A DNA stretch of 64,000 nucleotides, from NCBI GenBank assembly GCA_030248295.1, contig JASANH010001470.1, forward strand, positions 62,001-126,000, read 5' to 3'. This DNA is from Mesodorylaimus sp. YZB2_4. Its lineage: Eukaryota > Nematoda > Enoplea > Dorylaimida > Dorylaimidae. The stretch's first letter is position 1; every line of letters starts with the position of its first letter. Below are positions 32,548 to 45,600 of the stretch, one piece after another. The notes under the pieces were generated by a model. The model saw nothing but the letters and a program-made list of their open reading frames with translations, made no database searches and was not told the DNA's origin. A program made the translations under genes and the position numbers.

Positions 32548-35147
32548 ATGGCATCAGAAAAAATGCCAGTTCTTCTTCGAATAGTTGAGTCGGTAAGAAA
32601 AAGTGTTTCGATGAATTTTTAAAAGAAAATTTACCGTAAATTTTGTTTTTTTCTGATCCAGATCCTAATTGTGACTGCTCTGAGTTTGGTGGCGGCTGGA
32701 ATTGGGGAGTGCAAGGAGACAGTGATGGGCATTCGATGCGACACTAATGCTAAGCTTAGCATCGACATGTGGGACGATGAGGGCCAAAACGACAAAGTGA
32801 AAGGGCAATATTACATTTTCTTGTCGTCAGTCGTATTAGCCTTGCTGACAATGGGCAATTTGGCCATGCTGCTGATCAAACACGAACGTGCAAAGGCTGT
32901 GGTACGTGATGAAGTCGCAGAACAGTCTTGCCTAAAAGGAAGTGGCGGATGTATTAGTCACAGTTACTATTACTTCAAAAAGACAGCATGTATTTGCCTG
33001 AATCTCCTCCCCCGCAACACGTTAGACAAGGTGCAAAACATAAAAATACCCTGCATGCTTTTATTTAATCCTTATAAATTTGTGTGACCACATTTTTAAA
33101 ATAAGACCCACTCATGCAAGCACAAAAATAATATGGTTCTTTTATTTTTTTAGGGAGTCGCAATAACAGTGACTGGCATCTCATTGTCCATTTTAAATGG
33201 CTGCATCGAAGCCTGGTACGCAACTGGATACAGCACTGCTACATATGGAAGCATTTATTATCAAACCTGGGCAGCTGCTACAGTAAGGACTTTGTCGATT
33301 CTTAGTGGACCTTGGCCCGGGCCCTGAATCCTATTTATTTGCAATGAATCAAGGATATCAGTCTGTTAGACGAGACGTATAGTTGCGGTTAAATACGAGT
33401 ACATTCAGAACGGTCTGAACGGCATTGTTCTCATTCCGAACTTCTTTTCTAGTCTAACCATTTTAGCTGTTGTGGCCCGTTTCGATCAGTGTCCTTTCCT
33501 AGCCAGTGACCCGTTTCAGACAGCGTCCCAGCCAAAAAATTCCCGGTCCGGCTAGTGTCCTGATTCGTCCAGAGTGCCCCTTCGGCCTTCCCAGTACAGC
33601 CAGAATGCGGATTCAGCCAGTACCATTTCGGCCACCTGTTGCTAGCTGCGAAAGAAACTATAAACTAAGAACGCCGTGTCTAATTATTATTTTGTGTCTG
33701 ATTATTTCACAGTACGCCTGGATATTCAAGCACTGCGCACCTTACAGACTGTCGATTAGGCCATAAAGGGATGCCTGCTAAAACGGAACTTTGGCCGAAA
33801 AAGGGGATTCTGACCGAATCGGGTCGCTGGCTGAACCGAGATAGGCCCTTTTAGCACATTGGTCCTATGCCCGTCAGAATCGTGCTAACAACCGACATCT
33901 GTGGACTCGAGTTGACAGACTAACAACCATTGCGATCGTCCTGTCTGGTTCACCAGGTCTTTCTAGAGGAAGGCTCAAGCCAGGAACAGGCCCCATAAGT
34001 CACAGAACCTCGTGCTGAGTTTATTGCACTACGCAATGGGGGTGAAGCAGCCTCACGCGTCGGCCGTAAGTGGTTCTGAAAGACGAGACCGAATGCTCAC
34101 AGAAAGTTTATGCCAAGAGCTCAAGACGCTCAACCGATGCATGCTAGCCAAACGCCACTCGAAATTAATCTCCCTCTAGGTTCCTTTATGGACCAAACTT
34201 ATGAGGGGCAAAAAGGCTCCATGAAACAGTGCACTGATGCTGATGTACCCACGCCTATTACACATCGCTTTTATCGCGTTCTGGAAGCCTGATCACAGAG
34301 GCGATTCATGCCTCCTGAAAGCATAAACCCAGCGGATGTCACAGCTGCACTTGTATCCTGCCCCACGTAATCCCTTGGTCAGACTTCTTCGAAAATTCTA
34401 GCCCCTCGTTTATAATTGCAGAGATGAACTATTGCGAAGTATTGACCACCTACAGAACCTCCTGCAAATATTCTATGAGCACCCACTAGTTACTGTAGTT
34501 TCTTTTCATTTTCCTTTACTTTATTGCAATCAATGACGAGACTGCTGGCTGTTATGGAAAACTGCCAGTTGGGGCCGCACGAAAATATGCAGGCTTGCTC
34601 TAATCCTTGTCGCCTTCACTCACGTCTTATTCATGTCAGCTCCGTGTCCAAACTCGCAGTAACCCTGCAGCAGCATATCTCACTACCTGGCGGAGCTTGC
34701 AGCCGAACTGTAGCCATACTATGTAACAATAAGTATAGTCAAACACTTGAACTTATTTCTCCACTGGTAGCCAACACTCACGATTGGTGGTTTTATTTCT
34801 CCGCCCCGCTGCATAGATGAATAATCGCATGTGTTTCGTATAAAGAGGTTGCAATTCTGCATGTGCAGGGCAAAACTGCACATATCATTCATATTATCTG
34901 GGTATGTGCAGGCAAAGCTTGTTTGCATACTTGTTGCGATGCCTCGTTTGAGCAAGCCCGACTGTACTCACATGTGCGTCCAGAGCGACCACCAACAAGT
35001 CCTCAACTTCTGCTTATTATTGGCATCTTATGAGAAAACTTATCTTTTTCACTATTGCACATGAACTTTTTCCTTTTTTAGGCATTGTATTTTACCGCTA
35101 CAGTTTTCTATTCAGTCGATTTCTCAATCGCTCGCGGGCTTCTGTGA
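32548..35147 (+). CDS. Small four-transmembrane-segment protein (MARVEL/claudin-like topology)
   Basis: Exons 32548-32592, 32662-32901, 33154-33282 and 35082-35147 all end in phase 0 and give 159 codons plus TGA. Hydrophobic segments lie at about 16-33 (ILIVTALSLVAAG), 63-86 (YYIFLSSVVLALLTMGNLAM), 96-118 (GVAITVTGISLSILNGCIEA) and 139-157 (ALYFTATVFYSVDFSIA), with a short cytoplasmic N-terminus. The spacing resembles MARVEL-domain and claudin-like proteins that organise membrane domains and junctions, but the claudin W-GLW-C-C signature is absent. It is a membrane protein of unassigned family. The third intron is 1.8 kb and holds a word-repeat element (33465-33860); the others are 69 and 252 bp. 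Confidence 0.8.
33465..33860. mobile_element. Degenerate word-repeat element in an intron
   Basis: At the left, near-repeats such as CCCGTTTCGATCAGTGTCC and CCCGTTTCAGACAGCGTCCC follow one another. At the right the same words occur inverted (GGGATTCTGACCGAATCGGG). This suggests a diverged inverted-terminal element in intron 3 of the four-helix gene. No exact termini or TSD. Confidence 0.45.
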
Positions 35148-35932
35148 AAAATAATAAAATGTTTGACGACACAAAAATTTTGGTTGAGACTTTCTCATTC
35201 ATATGCTTTTTGTCTTACCCGTCCATGTCGCATCTCTATTTTTGTGCTATGCAAAACTGACTGCTTGTTGCTTCTCTGGCATTCTGTTTTCGCGAGAAGC
35301 TTGCCAAAAAAAGTGAGTCTTGTTGTAATAAAAAATTTTGTGTCTGTGTGTGAGAAAAGAATACGTGATTTTGAAAATTTTTAATGGCACTACCCATTTC
35401 TTGTAAAGAATGTTTTTCCGTAAAAGGCGACGCTATACATAGGTACAGATTCGAGAAACCGAGACTTTGCTCAGCTTTTAAAACAGACTGTCTTACAGTG
35501 CATTGTTTCGCCGTATCTTTTATGTTAGCCTCGTTGTTAACAACCATACCCTAATTTTTGCTCCAGCAATCAAACCGCTCCAACGTTACTGCCGTCAACT
35601 GTTCCAATGTTATAACAAAATGTTAGCTCGATATCAATCCTATGTTTTGAGTGATGCGTCATTCGATTGACTGCGGTCAACAAGAGCACAGAAATCTAAT
35701 CTTGAAAGAATTTTAAAGACTGTGGAAGATGCACCTGCGCGTATTTTTCCCTCATTGCACTGGACACCGGGCGAGGGGTGGTTGCTCCTAGCTTGCACAA
35801 ATGGCCTCCCTCTGCTATCCTTTCCAATTCTTTATTCAGCGGTCACTGCGGTCATTAGTTCCTCGTTATGTCCCTGGCATTGCCATCACTACACATTACA
35901 GGTGCATGTCTATAAAAGGTGTCCAACTAGAA
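35148..35932. other. Intergenic, promoter side of the carboxypeptidase
   Basis: Same-strand gap of 785 bp; no exon or known motif recognised. Confidence 0.45.
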
Positions 35933-38900
35933 ATGAAAAATTTCTATTCATTTTCTACATTAGCGCTTGTGTTTTTCCCTATTTGGCAGGCTTGCTATCT
36001 GACATTAGCTAAAAGATCGTACAACGGGTATGCAGCCATGCATCCTAACTGGCCATGCGCTGATCCTCTCGCTTTTTCAGCTATGCCCTGTACACCGTTC
36101 GGGCAGCTGATGAGCATCAGTTGAAATTCTTGCATCATTTATGGATTGAAAATGACGAGATGGAAGTGAGATGATGCTGATATATGTACCGCGCATAGAA
36201 GATAAAAAGGCTGGAATGACATTTTAGATCGATTTTTGGAATCAGCCTGGCAGACTTCTCGAACCAATTGAAATTTTGGTATCGCCGAATAACAGATCCG
36301 AATTTGAAGCTGAATTAAGCAAAAAAGCCATCAGTTATAATATTACAAATACAAATATACAAAAGTAAGCTTTTCTAGGGATTTGCGAAAACGGATCTTT
36401 TAATTCTTGTGCCTAAAGTTATTGCTGGCAAGTTTGTTCTGTTCGGTCACTAAGAAGAGCACGTAATTATTTCCAGTGCCATTGAAGAGGAGATGCACAG
36501 AGATCGTAGCGAGACCACCCGAAAAAGTGGAGTTATGAAAACAGAAGCTTATTTTAATTTTTCGCAATACAATATTTGGTCTGAAGTAGATGTGCTCTCT
36601 AATTGACGTGTTTTTCATACCTGAACTACAAGTCAAAATATTTAGATTGAAAAATATCTTCATAAACTGCCATCAATGTTTCCTGAACTGGTACAGTTAG
36701 AAACAATTGGACAATCGCACGAAAATCGAGACTTGCTTGTCTTGAAGGTAAGATGAAGGCTAACCCGACTTTGCCGCATTACTGTCATGAATTAGCTATG
36801 GTCTGATTCGACAGCGCTGGTTCTAGCCACATCAATGTTGACGGGTGGGGCTCAATATCCTGTACTGGGATAGTTAGTGTGGGCGGGGGGGGGGGGGGGG
36901 GGGGATTCAAAGTGCAAAGCCACCTAAAACTACGAATTGGTTTTATTCACAGCGGGGTTAGAGTTCGAATCATGTGGGACATGTACCTGTATCTGAACCT
37001 TATGGTTATATGAAAAAGAACTTTTAGGTCTACGCCTTATGTCCTTTTGTTGCCTGGGGAAGTGTCTGGCGTAAAGTGGGACAAGACCAACAAAGTGAAA
37101 AATCCAGGTTCATCAAACACAGCAGCCATCAGGACTGTCACATCTGGCGCAAGAGCAATAGAGCTGCTACATAGAACAGTACGAGTATGCATCGAGAAGT
37201 ATATCATGGGCAATGTGTCAGGGTACGGAGAGCACTGGCTGAAGTCCATTTATGCATAGCTAGCAGACTGAATAAAATCTCTGCTAGAGCGCAAAAACTC
37301 AAATCCTGTCAGCAGTGCCTCTCAGCAGTGGAAGTGGGAGTTGACAAAAATTCTTTCTTCATTTCTTGATGGCGAGCTTCCTCCATACTTAGAAGGAGCA
37401 AGACCAACCACGATGATGCTTTAGATTGGTAGTAATATCATGGATGGGCAAAAGCCAGCTGTGTGGATTGATGCTGGGATTCATGCCCGTGAATGGATAT
37501 CAACCGCAACAATCTTGTACATTATTGATTCTGTAAGTGGTGATTTTTATTTACCTAAGTTTTACCCCCCCCCCCCCCCCGTGATCTTGGTTTTTTAACC
37601 ATTTACATTTTTCAGATCCTTAATTTTTACGAAAGTGATGAAACTGTGCAGCAATACCTCGATAATATCGACTGGTATTTTCTTCCTGTTATGAATCCTG
37701 ATGGATACGCATACAGTCACGCCAAGGTGGAGTTCACTGCAGCATGCTTTATCGTTTTCCAGGGCATTTTGATGAGATTTCTTCGTTTAGGACAGAATGT
37801 GGCGCAAAAATCGAAGCTCGATTGTATGCAGAGCGAGAAAATGTTGTCAGGGCGTTGACTTAAACCGGAATTTCCCGACTCAATGGGGAGGTAAGAGGTT
37901 TTTTGTTCTCTAAGCGCCGTGAACACTTTTTTTTTTAGTTGTTGGTGCGAGCAGAAATCCATGCAGCGAAGTGTACTTGGGGCCAAAGCCGTTCAGTGAA
38001 CCTGAAACAAGAGCCGTTCGAGATTTTGTCTTGTCACATTCAGACAGCTTGAAAGCGTATTTTACTTTCCATTCGTATGGTCAGTTGTGGCTTTACCCTT
38101 ATGGATATAGAAAAAGGACTTATCCAGAAGATGTGGAAGACTTGGTGAGAAATTGAATGGTTGGTGAGAAGGCGGTAAGAGAGGCGAAAAGCGCAAGCGG
38201 TGGCTGATGTATTCCACTTTAATCGGCAATCGGAAGCTAATGATCTGAAACTATATTTTACTTTTAAGCACGCCCGAATGACTCCCACTGCTGACTACGC
38301 AGGGGAGAGAAATTAAAATTGAAATTGAGCAAATGCAATATTACAGGGCAGAAGTGCAGCGCAGAAAGTGTAAAATATGGTTTCAGATAGAAGTTTCCTT
38401 AGTTGCATCGAGTTGCACATGTGTGTTCAAACTGATAGCAGTATACGTAATAGCCAGTTCACAAACTAGATTAAATTAGATTTGTGTTTTTAACACTGGT
38501 TTGTTTTAGCGCAAAGTATCGCTCCTCGCCGTCGAAAACATCCGTTCTGTTCATGGTTCTAAATTCAAAGTCGGAACGGCTGCGAATGTTCTCTGTAATT
38601 AATTTTCACTATTAGCCCTTGCGATTAAGCACTACTTGAGAGTTTTGCTCTGCTTGCGCAGATCCGTCTTCTGGCGGTGCTGACGATTGGGCAAAGGCGG
38701 AAGCTAACATAAAATACGTCTTTTCGATCGAGCTTCGCCCTACAGCTGGACGTGGTAATGGATTTGTCATTCATCCTCGACATATTGTCCCATCCGGCGA
38801 GGAGACGTGGGCTGGGATTCGTGCTGTGGCTGACCGGATATTAAGCAATCGTGAGTCATTTTTCAGTTTTCAGGCTTTATGGCCAGGCTGATGCTGAGCC

Positions 38901-39245
38901 TTCAGCGCCGACTGTGAGTGATTTCGATTTTCACTGATCTTTAATTCAGATGGCATAGAATCGACGACTCCCCCAGATATTGAAGACCCGGATACCTCTC
39001 CCGCCACGACTACCCGCAGAGGCAAACCCACTACGACCCGTGTCATCACCACCACAACACCAGCGTCATCAGAAGGGACTGAGGAAGTGGGCAGTGTCGA
39101 TGGAGTGGACAGGGAAATTGTTGAAGAGATCGAGGATCAGTGTTTCGATCTGAGCACAAGATGCCAGAAATTTGAAGAGCATACTGATAAGTGCAATAAT
39201 AACGTGATCAAGGCTATTTGCAGGAAATTGTGCAAGCAATGCTAA
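35933..39245 (+). CDS. M14A metallocarboxypeptidase with C-terminal ShKT domain, secreted zymogen
   Basis: Twelve phase-consistent exons: 35933-36027, 36081-36165, 36228-36364, 36477-36585, 36646-36747, 37425-37532, 37616-37726, 37791-37890, 37939-38144, 38510-38594, 38662-38850 and 38950-39245, giving 540 codons plus TAA. Order: signal peptide (1-21), activation prodomain (about 28-105), catalytic domain (about 125-443), Thr/Pro-rich linker, ShKT domain (507-540, six Cys at 507, 514, 524, 533, 537, 540). Zinc ligands are H196 and E199 (HAREW) and H327 (HSYGQ). N274/R275 bind the substrate carboxylate, Y380 matches Tyr248 and E403 is the general base. D387 aligns with residue 255; Asp there means preference for C-terminal Lys/Arg (CPB-type). 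Only one donor (GTGGAG after exon 7) is poor. The fusion is typical of nematode secreted or cuticle-associated peptidases. Confidence 0.93.
36885..36904 (+). repeat. G20 tract in carboxypeptidase intron 5
   Basis: Twenty consecutive G in intron 36748-37424. Confidence 0.95.
37565..37580 (+). repeat. C16 tract in the 83-bp carboxypeptidase intron 6
   Basis: Sixteen consecutive C between donor (37533) and acceptor (37615), taking up a fifth of the intron and lying upstream of its polypyrimidine tract. Confidence 0.95.
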
Positions 39246-39638
39246 ATTTAATTTCTTTGCTTTTAGAAAATTGTTCCTTTTTTGGCAATCAGACTTCAAA
39301 GTCACTTGAAAGCTTTTTAACCTTTATGCATACATGATCTTGTCAATTCACCACAGTGCACCACTAAAGAAAATTACATTTTTAATGAAGCAAAACATCA
39401 CTGTATACTGGATCTTGAGAATCACCGCATACTGTAAACGGGTCTTACGCAATGCAGTAGGCGTTCTACGAGGATAAGCCTATCCAGCCAAAGTAAATTA
39501 GGGGGTGTGACCTTTCTTACACGAAAACACTACATGCCTGTATCGACTCACTGGGCATAAAAACTTATACTGGAGCTATTAGATAATGCTCAGGGAGAAA
39601 TCTAACCACAAAAGGATAATGTGTACAGAAGATGCTGA
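39246..39638. other. Convergent intergenic interval
   Basis: Between the stops of the carboxypeptidase (+) and the stomatin-like gene (-). Nothing beyond AT-rich 3' sequence was recognised. Confidence 0.5.
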
Positions 39639-42600
39639 TTATTTCATAAATTGTCTCAATAAATCTACAGGCAGTGGAAAAATAATTGTTGAATTCTTTT
39701 CGGCTGATATCGAACTCAGAGTTTGAAGATAACGTAATTGTAAGGCCGATGGAGAAATCGCTAGCACTTCGGCCGCTTCTTTCAGAGCACGACTGGCTTT
39801 TTGTTCACCTTCGGCAGCTATGACCTGCAAAAGACAGATGGCTTGGTGATAAAGCAAGCAAAAAAACTTTCAGTCACATACTTTTGCTCTCGCTTCTCGA
39901 GTAGCCTCTGCCTCAGCCGCCATCGCCCTTTGCAACTGAACTGGGAGACGTACGTCTTTTCTGTAAAAGAGTTGGAAAATATAAACAATTTCAAAATAAA
40001 CATCCGATTTCGAAGCTAGCACGTTGGGAGGTGACATTAGGAGATTTTGCAGAGTTACTCAAGTCTTAGGTTTAAGAATTATAACAAAATAGAACTTTGG
40101 AATTTGAGCAGACAGAGGCAGGGCGAGAGCTGACCCTGAAAAAGGAAAAACTACACGAAGGCTTGGTTTTTGCTTCTCTAGGAGAGAATACACCTCTTGC
40201 CAAAGCGAATTCCATTAAGACGACTGGACATCCAGAACACAGTCGCTGCCGCCATGACAGGATTAGTTCCTCTGCAATGAGTAGGGTGGCCTGAAACTGG
40301 TTTACCAGGCAAGCCGAATGTCCGTGCCTCAGGGCAATTGTGGAGGCGTCCTCCAATTATGTCACACTCAAGTCGACTGTGTGAATAGTTACTTACATCT
40401 CAACTCTTTCCACTTTAATTCCCCAACTTTCGGTCGCGTCGTCCAAAAGACTCTGAAGAAACTAATTTTTTGACGAATAGTGTGCAGCTATCTTTTCATT
40501 TCTTACTTGCATGCAGGAGCTGATCGCCTCGCGATCGGATAAAATTTCTGATAAATTTTTGGTGCCCAACATGTTCCTTAACGTGGTTTGGGCTAATAAT
40601 CGTGTCGAATGATGCGCATTTTCCACATTAGCCACCGACACTGTGGCATTACTGACACGGTAGTAGACAACGGCGTCCACGCTGACAGTCACTGAATCTT
40701 TGGTTAGAATCTAGAAAACAGATCGGTTTTGTCACCAGTGTTGATCAATCTAGTTTATTTCACAAGTTTCTTCAACAACAAAGAAGAATTGTTATATTGT
40801 ACGTGTCTTTGAGTGCAAAAATCTACTGGAAGCCTCAACATTTGTAAGAGTCGGGTATTAAAAAAATTATAAAATTAACCAAAAAAATTGCGCACAAGGG
40901 GTTTTTCAAAACTGAAATCATTTTATGTGCGCTTTGAAGGTACAGTATGTAGGTTAAAAGGTTCCTAGTTCCAAGCAGAAACATACTTCTTGAGGAGGGA
41001 CATCGAAGGATACAGTACGAAGATCGACTTTTGTATAATTTTCAATGCAAGGCAATACGAAGAAAATGCCTGAAAAATTATTTCTTCAAAAAAGTTGCAC
41101 ATAATCTTTGCCTCTAAACATACCTGGACCGCGAGCTCCGCCACCGATTAAGCGACCCAGCCGAAATATCACAGCTCGCTCGTATTCTTGGACAACCTGG
41201 AGAATGCAAGAGTGAGACAACTTTTTAGAATGATGAGCATGTAAGTTCATATACAGAAAAAGGAGAGATTTCAGACCTGAGGAGACTAGATGCTAGGTTT
41301 ATCAAATAAACCATCAGTAAGGATCACATATACTCTAAGGTCTGTTCTGGAGACTCGACCCATATGAAATATACTTGGCCAGTCGACTTCCTTTTGACCT
41401 TTTTGTATGTGCTCAATCGGAAGTACTCACAAAACTGATTGTCTTGGCGGAAGTAAATTTTTTTAAATGCTTTTATATGAAAATATGAAACATTACAAGT
41501 GAAAAAAGTGGTCACTTTTGGTCAAAAAAACCATAACTTGTTCAATTTCGGGTCTAAAAATACCGTAAAAATATAGAAATGACTGCTACATTCTGAGAAA
41601 TCCGGAACTTTTTTCTTAAATTAGCCTAGCTTTTTTTTTGTGAGATCCGTTCCTGAGATATTCAACAAAAACCGTCTGTGATCAGTCGTGACCTCTTGTG
41701 CGCAATTTTTTTGGTTAATTTTATAATTTTTTTAAATATCCGACTTTTACATATGTTGGGGCTTCCAGTAGATTTTAACATACTCGATTATGGGCAAATT
41801 ATTAAAACAGTCTAACCCTGTTTTTTTCACTGAAATAGCAGCCTAGGGCCACTACATCACAAAACAGCTCGAAATTTCACCCTATGACCATAGGTTATTA
41901 AGAACATCTGAGATAAGTGAACCCCATTTAGGCAATTATAGCCAAAACTGATCGATATTGTTTGGCTGTTGATCCGGTGCGCCGATCAGTAATAGCCTAT
42001 CTTGTAGCCCCGAGAAAAAGGCTTTCAAATGCTTTTTCTCCGAGAAAACTTAAATTCGGAAGGAGTGTCTGCAGTACGCACGTTTTGAATTTCCCGCCCG
42101 CGTGCCGCTTATGACATAAAGTGGCTGTGGCTGCTTACTCTGGAAATCAACAGCAAATTTATAACTTCTGTTTTTTTCATGAACGAAAGATAATCCAGCG
42201 CAGAAATAGGCGACACGTAGTGAAAAAGTTATGAATCAACTAGCAATTCCCAGAGTAAGCAGCCAAATCGCTCCTTTGTCATAAGCGGCACGCGGGCGGG
42301 AAATTCAAAAGGAGCGTACTGCAGGCATTCCTTCCACATTTGAGTTTTCTTAAATATCTCGAGTGAAAATCAACGAGTTCTGACAGGGAAAACACCATTT
42401 GAAAGCTATTTCCAGGGGCTGCAAAATAGACTATTATTGATCAGCACAACTGATCAACAGCTCAAATCATCGATCAGTTGTGGCTAATATTGCCTAAATG
42501 GGGTTCAATTATCTCACATGTGCGAAATAATCTATGGTCGTAGGGTGAAATTTCGAGCTGTTTTTCGATTTTCTGACCATAGGCTACTATTTCAGTGAAA

Positions 42601-45600
42601 AGAAACAGCGTTACACTGTTTTAATAATTTCCCCATACATAATAGATTATGTTACTGATCACAGCTGATCACGGTCGGTTTCTCTTAAATACCTCATAAA
42701 AGGTTAAAAAAGCACATAAAAAAGGGGTCAATGAAGTCGACTGGCCAAGTATATTTCATATGGGTCGAGTCTCTCAGAAACCCTCTCTTAAGTTCGCGAT
42801 GCAGGGAACAAGCCAGAAAACAATGCATATCAGTTGCATAATTATGTGCGCAGAGTATAAAAAGACAAAACTAATGACTCTAGGAAATATGCACAGCTGT
42901 GCAGCCTTTCAGGTGAATCCTTTTTTCGACCACCTCGTTTTCAGGCTTTAGGTCAGGCTCACTATTAGCCAATTAGAAAATTAGGTCTAAAAAATGGGAT
43001 CGAGGATATATGGCATTTAGTTCACGGCGGGCATGCCATGCAAGAAGAGTGATACTTTTCTGCCAAACTTTAAGATTCAGTTTCCGAAGTGACATTAGTG
43101 TGGTGTCACAGTTGTGGGCGCGTACAGTGTATTAGTGTTATTATCGACATGCACTGACAATCAGAAGGGCCAGAAAAAAATTACACAACTTGCTGAGAAA
43201 ACTTCTTCAGGGAAATGCAAGATTTTGCACTATGTACAGTATATCCCGGAGGGGGCGGAGGCATTTTTTTGTGGATACCCTGTTTATTCGAAGTCCCCTC
43301 AACTTCTTACCCATCGAATATGTCCCATTCATGGATCTAATTCTGAATGGTAAGTTCCTGGGGGACAGATAGGTAGACCAATGCGGCCTGGGTCAGGGTT
43401 TCTCTGTCCTCCAATAGCTTTGCCCAAGAGAATACACACTTAATTCTTGGTCTGATAAACCTCTGAAAACATTTCTGGATTACAATACTTGAAGTATTCA
43501 TTTAGCATTACTATTTTGAGATGGGAGGAGGAAATACCCCCAGCATTAATTCTTATCTGTTTTTATCTCCCCGCAGATGCTTCCGAATAAACATGGCATG
43601 GCCATCTTCGTCACAAGATAAATTTGGACAACCCATTTTTTTCTGTTCATGATTGTGCCATTTTATCATTTTCCATGTTTTTTCTGAAAAGTGCATGTAT
43701 TGGGTCATTTAGGTAAAAAGTTTTGACGGCGGTCTAACAACTAGGCACTATTGCACAGGGAGAAACGCCAGACCTGCAGTATTTGCGACCCCAATTCCCT
43801 GGTTGAGTATATGCTATGGTAAGACCTGTCAAAAATCATACAAATACAGGGTAATGCATAGTCAACTATTCAGAAGGCCAGGTCCGACATTGGGTCCCAA
43901 AACCCAACTCGTTTTTGGGGGTTTTTGGTTGGGCTGGGTCGAATCGGTTGTTTTGACAGGGCGGTTTTGGGTTGTGGTGCTTCTTTTCGAACCCAACCCA
44001 AAAAACCGCTTCCCCCTTTGGTCAGCATGAGCATGTGGATGGCCCCACAGCGTACCAAAGCTACTGCGATATTGTTAGTTTTGAATCGACAGACCCTGGT
44101 GCTTCAAACGTACCCGGTGACCCCAGCTAGTCTAATTCGACATGTCAGTCGGGCTGTGACGGAACTGAGAAATCGTCTGTCAGCAGATGACAGACAGTTG
44201 ACGAGCTGATCTGATCACTTGTCGACTCGTCGCAGTCAGAGATCAGGTCAGTTGGGTCCTAATTTTTAAAGTTAGAAAGTTTTGTCGGTCGGTGAGAATC
44301 CATGCAGAAGCCTGTTGCTTGTTGGCATGGGTGGGCTTGAGTTTTTGGCTGCGTTAAAGAGTGTTCGAACAGGAATTTCCAACAAATGTTTTTTTATAGA
44401 CTAGTGGGAAATTGTGTCTTCGAGAGGCCTATTTTGCAAAAGTTTTGCCTCTTGCCAGGCGGGGGCATATCCTTTGCCCCGCACCCCACCTCCTCTCGGG
44501 CGCTTCACGTCCTCGGATTGCGCCTTCAGTGCTTGTCCTTGAGCTCTACATTATAGCATATTTATGCAATTTCTTTGTTGGCCCCCACGAGCCGGAAACC
44601 CTGCGGATGCGAGTGAACTGACGTGAGTCACCGCGGCTGGCGGGTGAATATCATGATGGAGAAGACCAGCATTTGCTTGTTAGAGGAACAAGGATTGTAA
44701 AATTTGAGTGCCCGATGAACATGATCCCTCAGTTGGGGCCGACTGGAGCTGGGGTCATACTATTCGAAAGTGCAGCTCGAAAAGAAAATGGTCGTCGTGA
44801 TACTTATGAGCAAAATACTTCTCAGGTCTTTAGTTGTGTTTGAAGGATGTCAAAAACCGAACTTGGAGGTACAGTCAGGTTAGCTCATGCCGGTGTGTCA
44901 CCTGCTAGATAAGTTCTGGTATCCACACAGATCTTTTTAACGGTGGACGAAGATGCGAGCGGGGCACGACTCAATCAAATGCTCAAAATTTATTTATCGT
45001 ACAGTAGGGTCAACTTTCAGGGTACTGTGCTACTGTACCTGGTGCCCAGGGGAGGTCGAGGAGACTCTTCCACTATCCTCACAAGTTCTCTGCGAAGGAA
45101 AACATTCGAGTAAAGCCTCCATGCAAAGACTGCTTTCTCTCAGGCTTGCTTAGTGAGAATGATGGCATTTTAAAAAATGTGCGTCATACGGATATTATAA
45201 ATGGGTGCATACTTAACTGAAAAAAGTGGTTTTGGGGGGATTTTAGTCAAGGTTTTAAAAAATATGGGTTTTTAGGTTGGGTTTGACTTTTCAAAAATGG
45301 GTTTGGGTTGGGTTCGACTTGAAAATTTTTGGTCGGGTGTGTGTCGAACTGTGAAGCTATTGTCGGAACGTGGTTAGAAGGTGGCACTGGTCACACATTG
45401 TTGCATCTTAATTTCTTTGTTTCTAAAAGATTAAACCAATAAGTTCGCTGTCATGATTTCAAGAACCTCGTGACATGTAACAACCTGCTGCCTAAAAAAT
45501 CGCGCGCACGTTGCAGATTTTAAGAAATCTGTTTGCAATTCATTTAAAAAAGTGTCCTCCCTCCGTTTTGCTGATTTTCCACCATCCTGCAGCATTTCGA

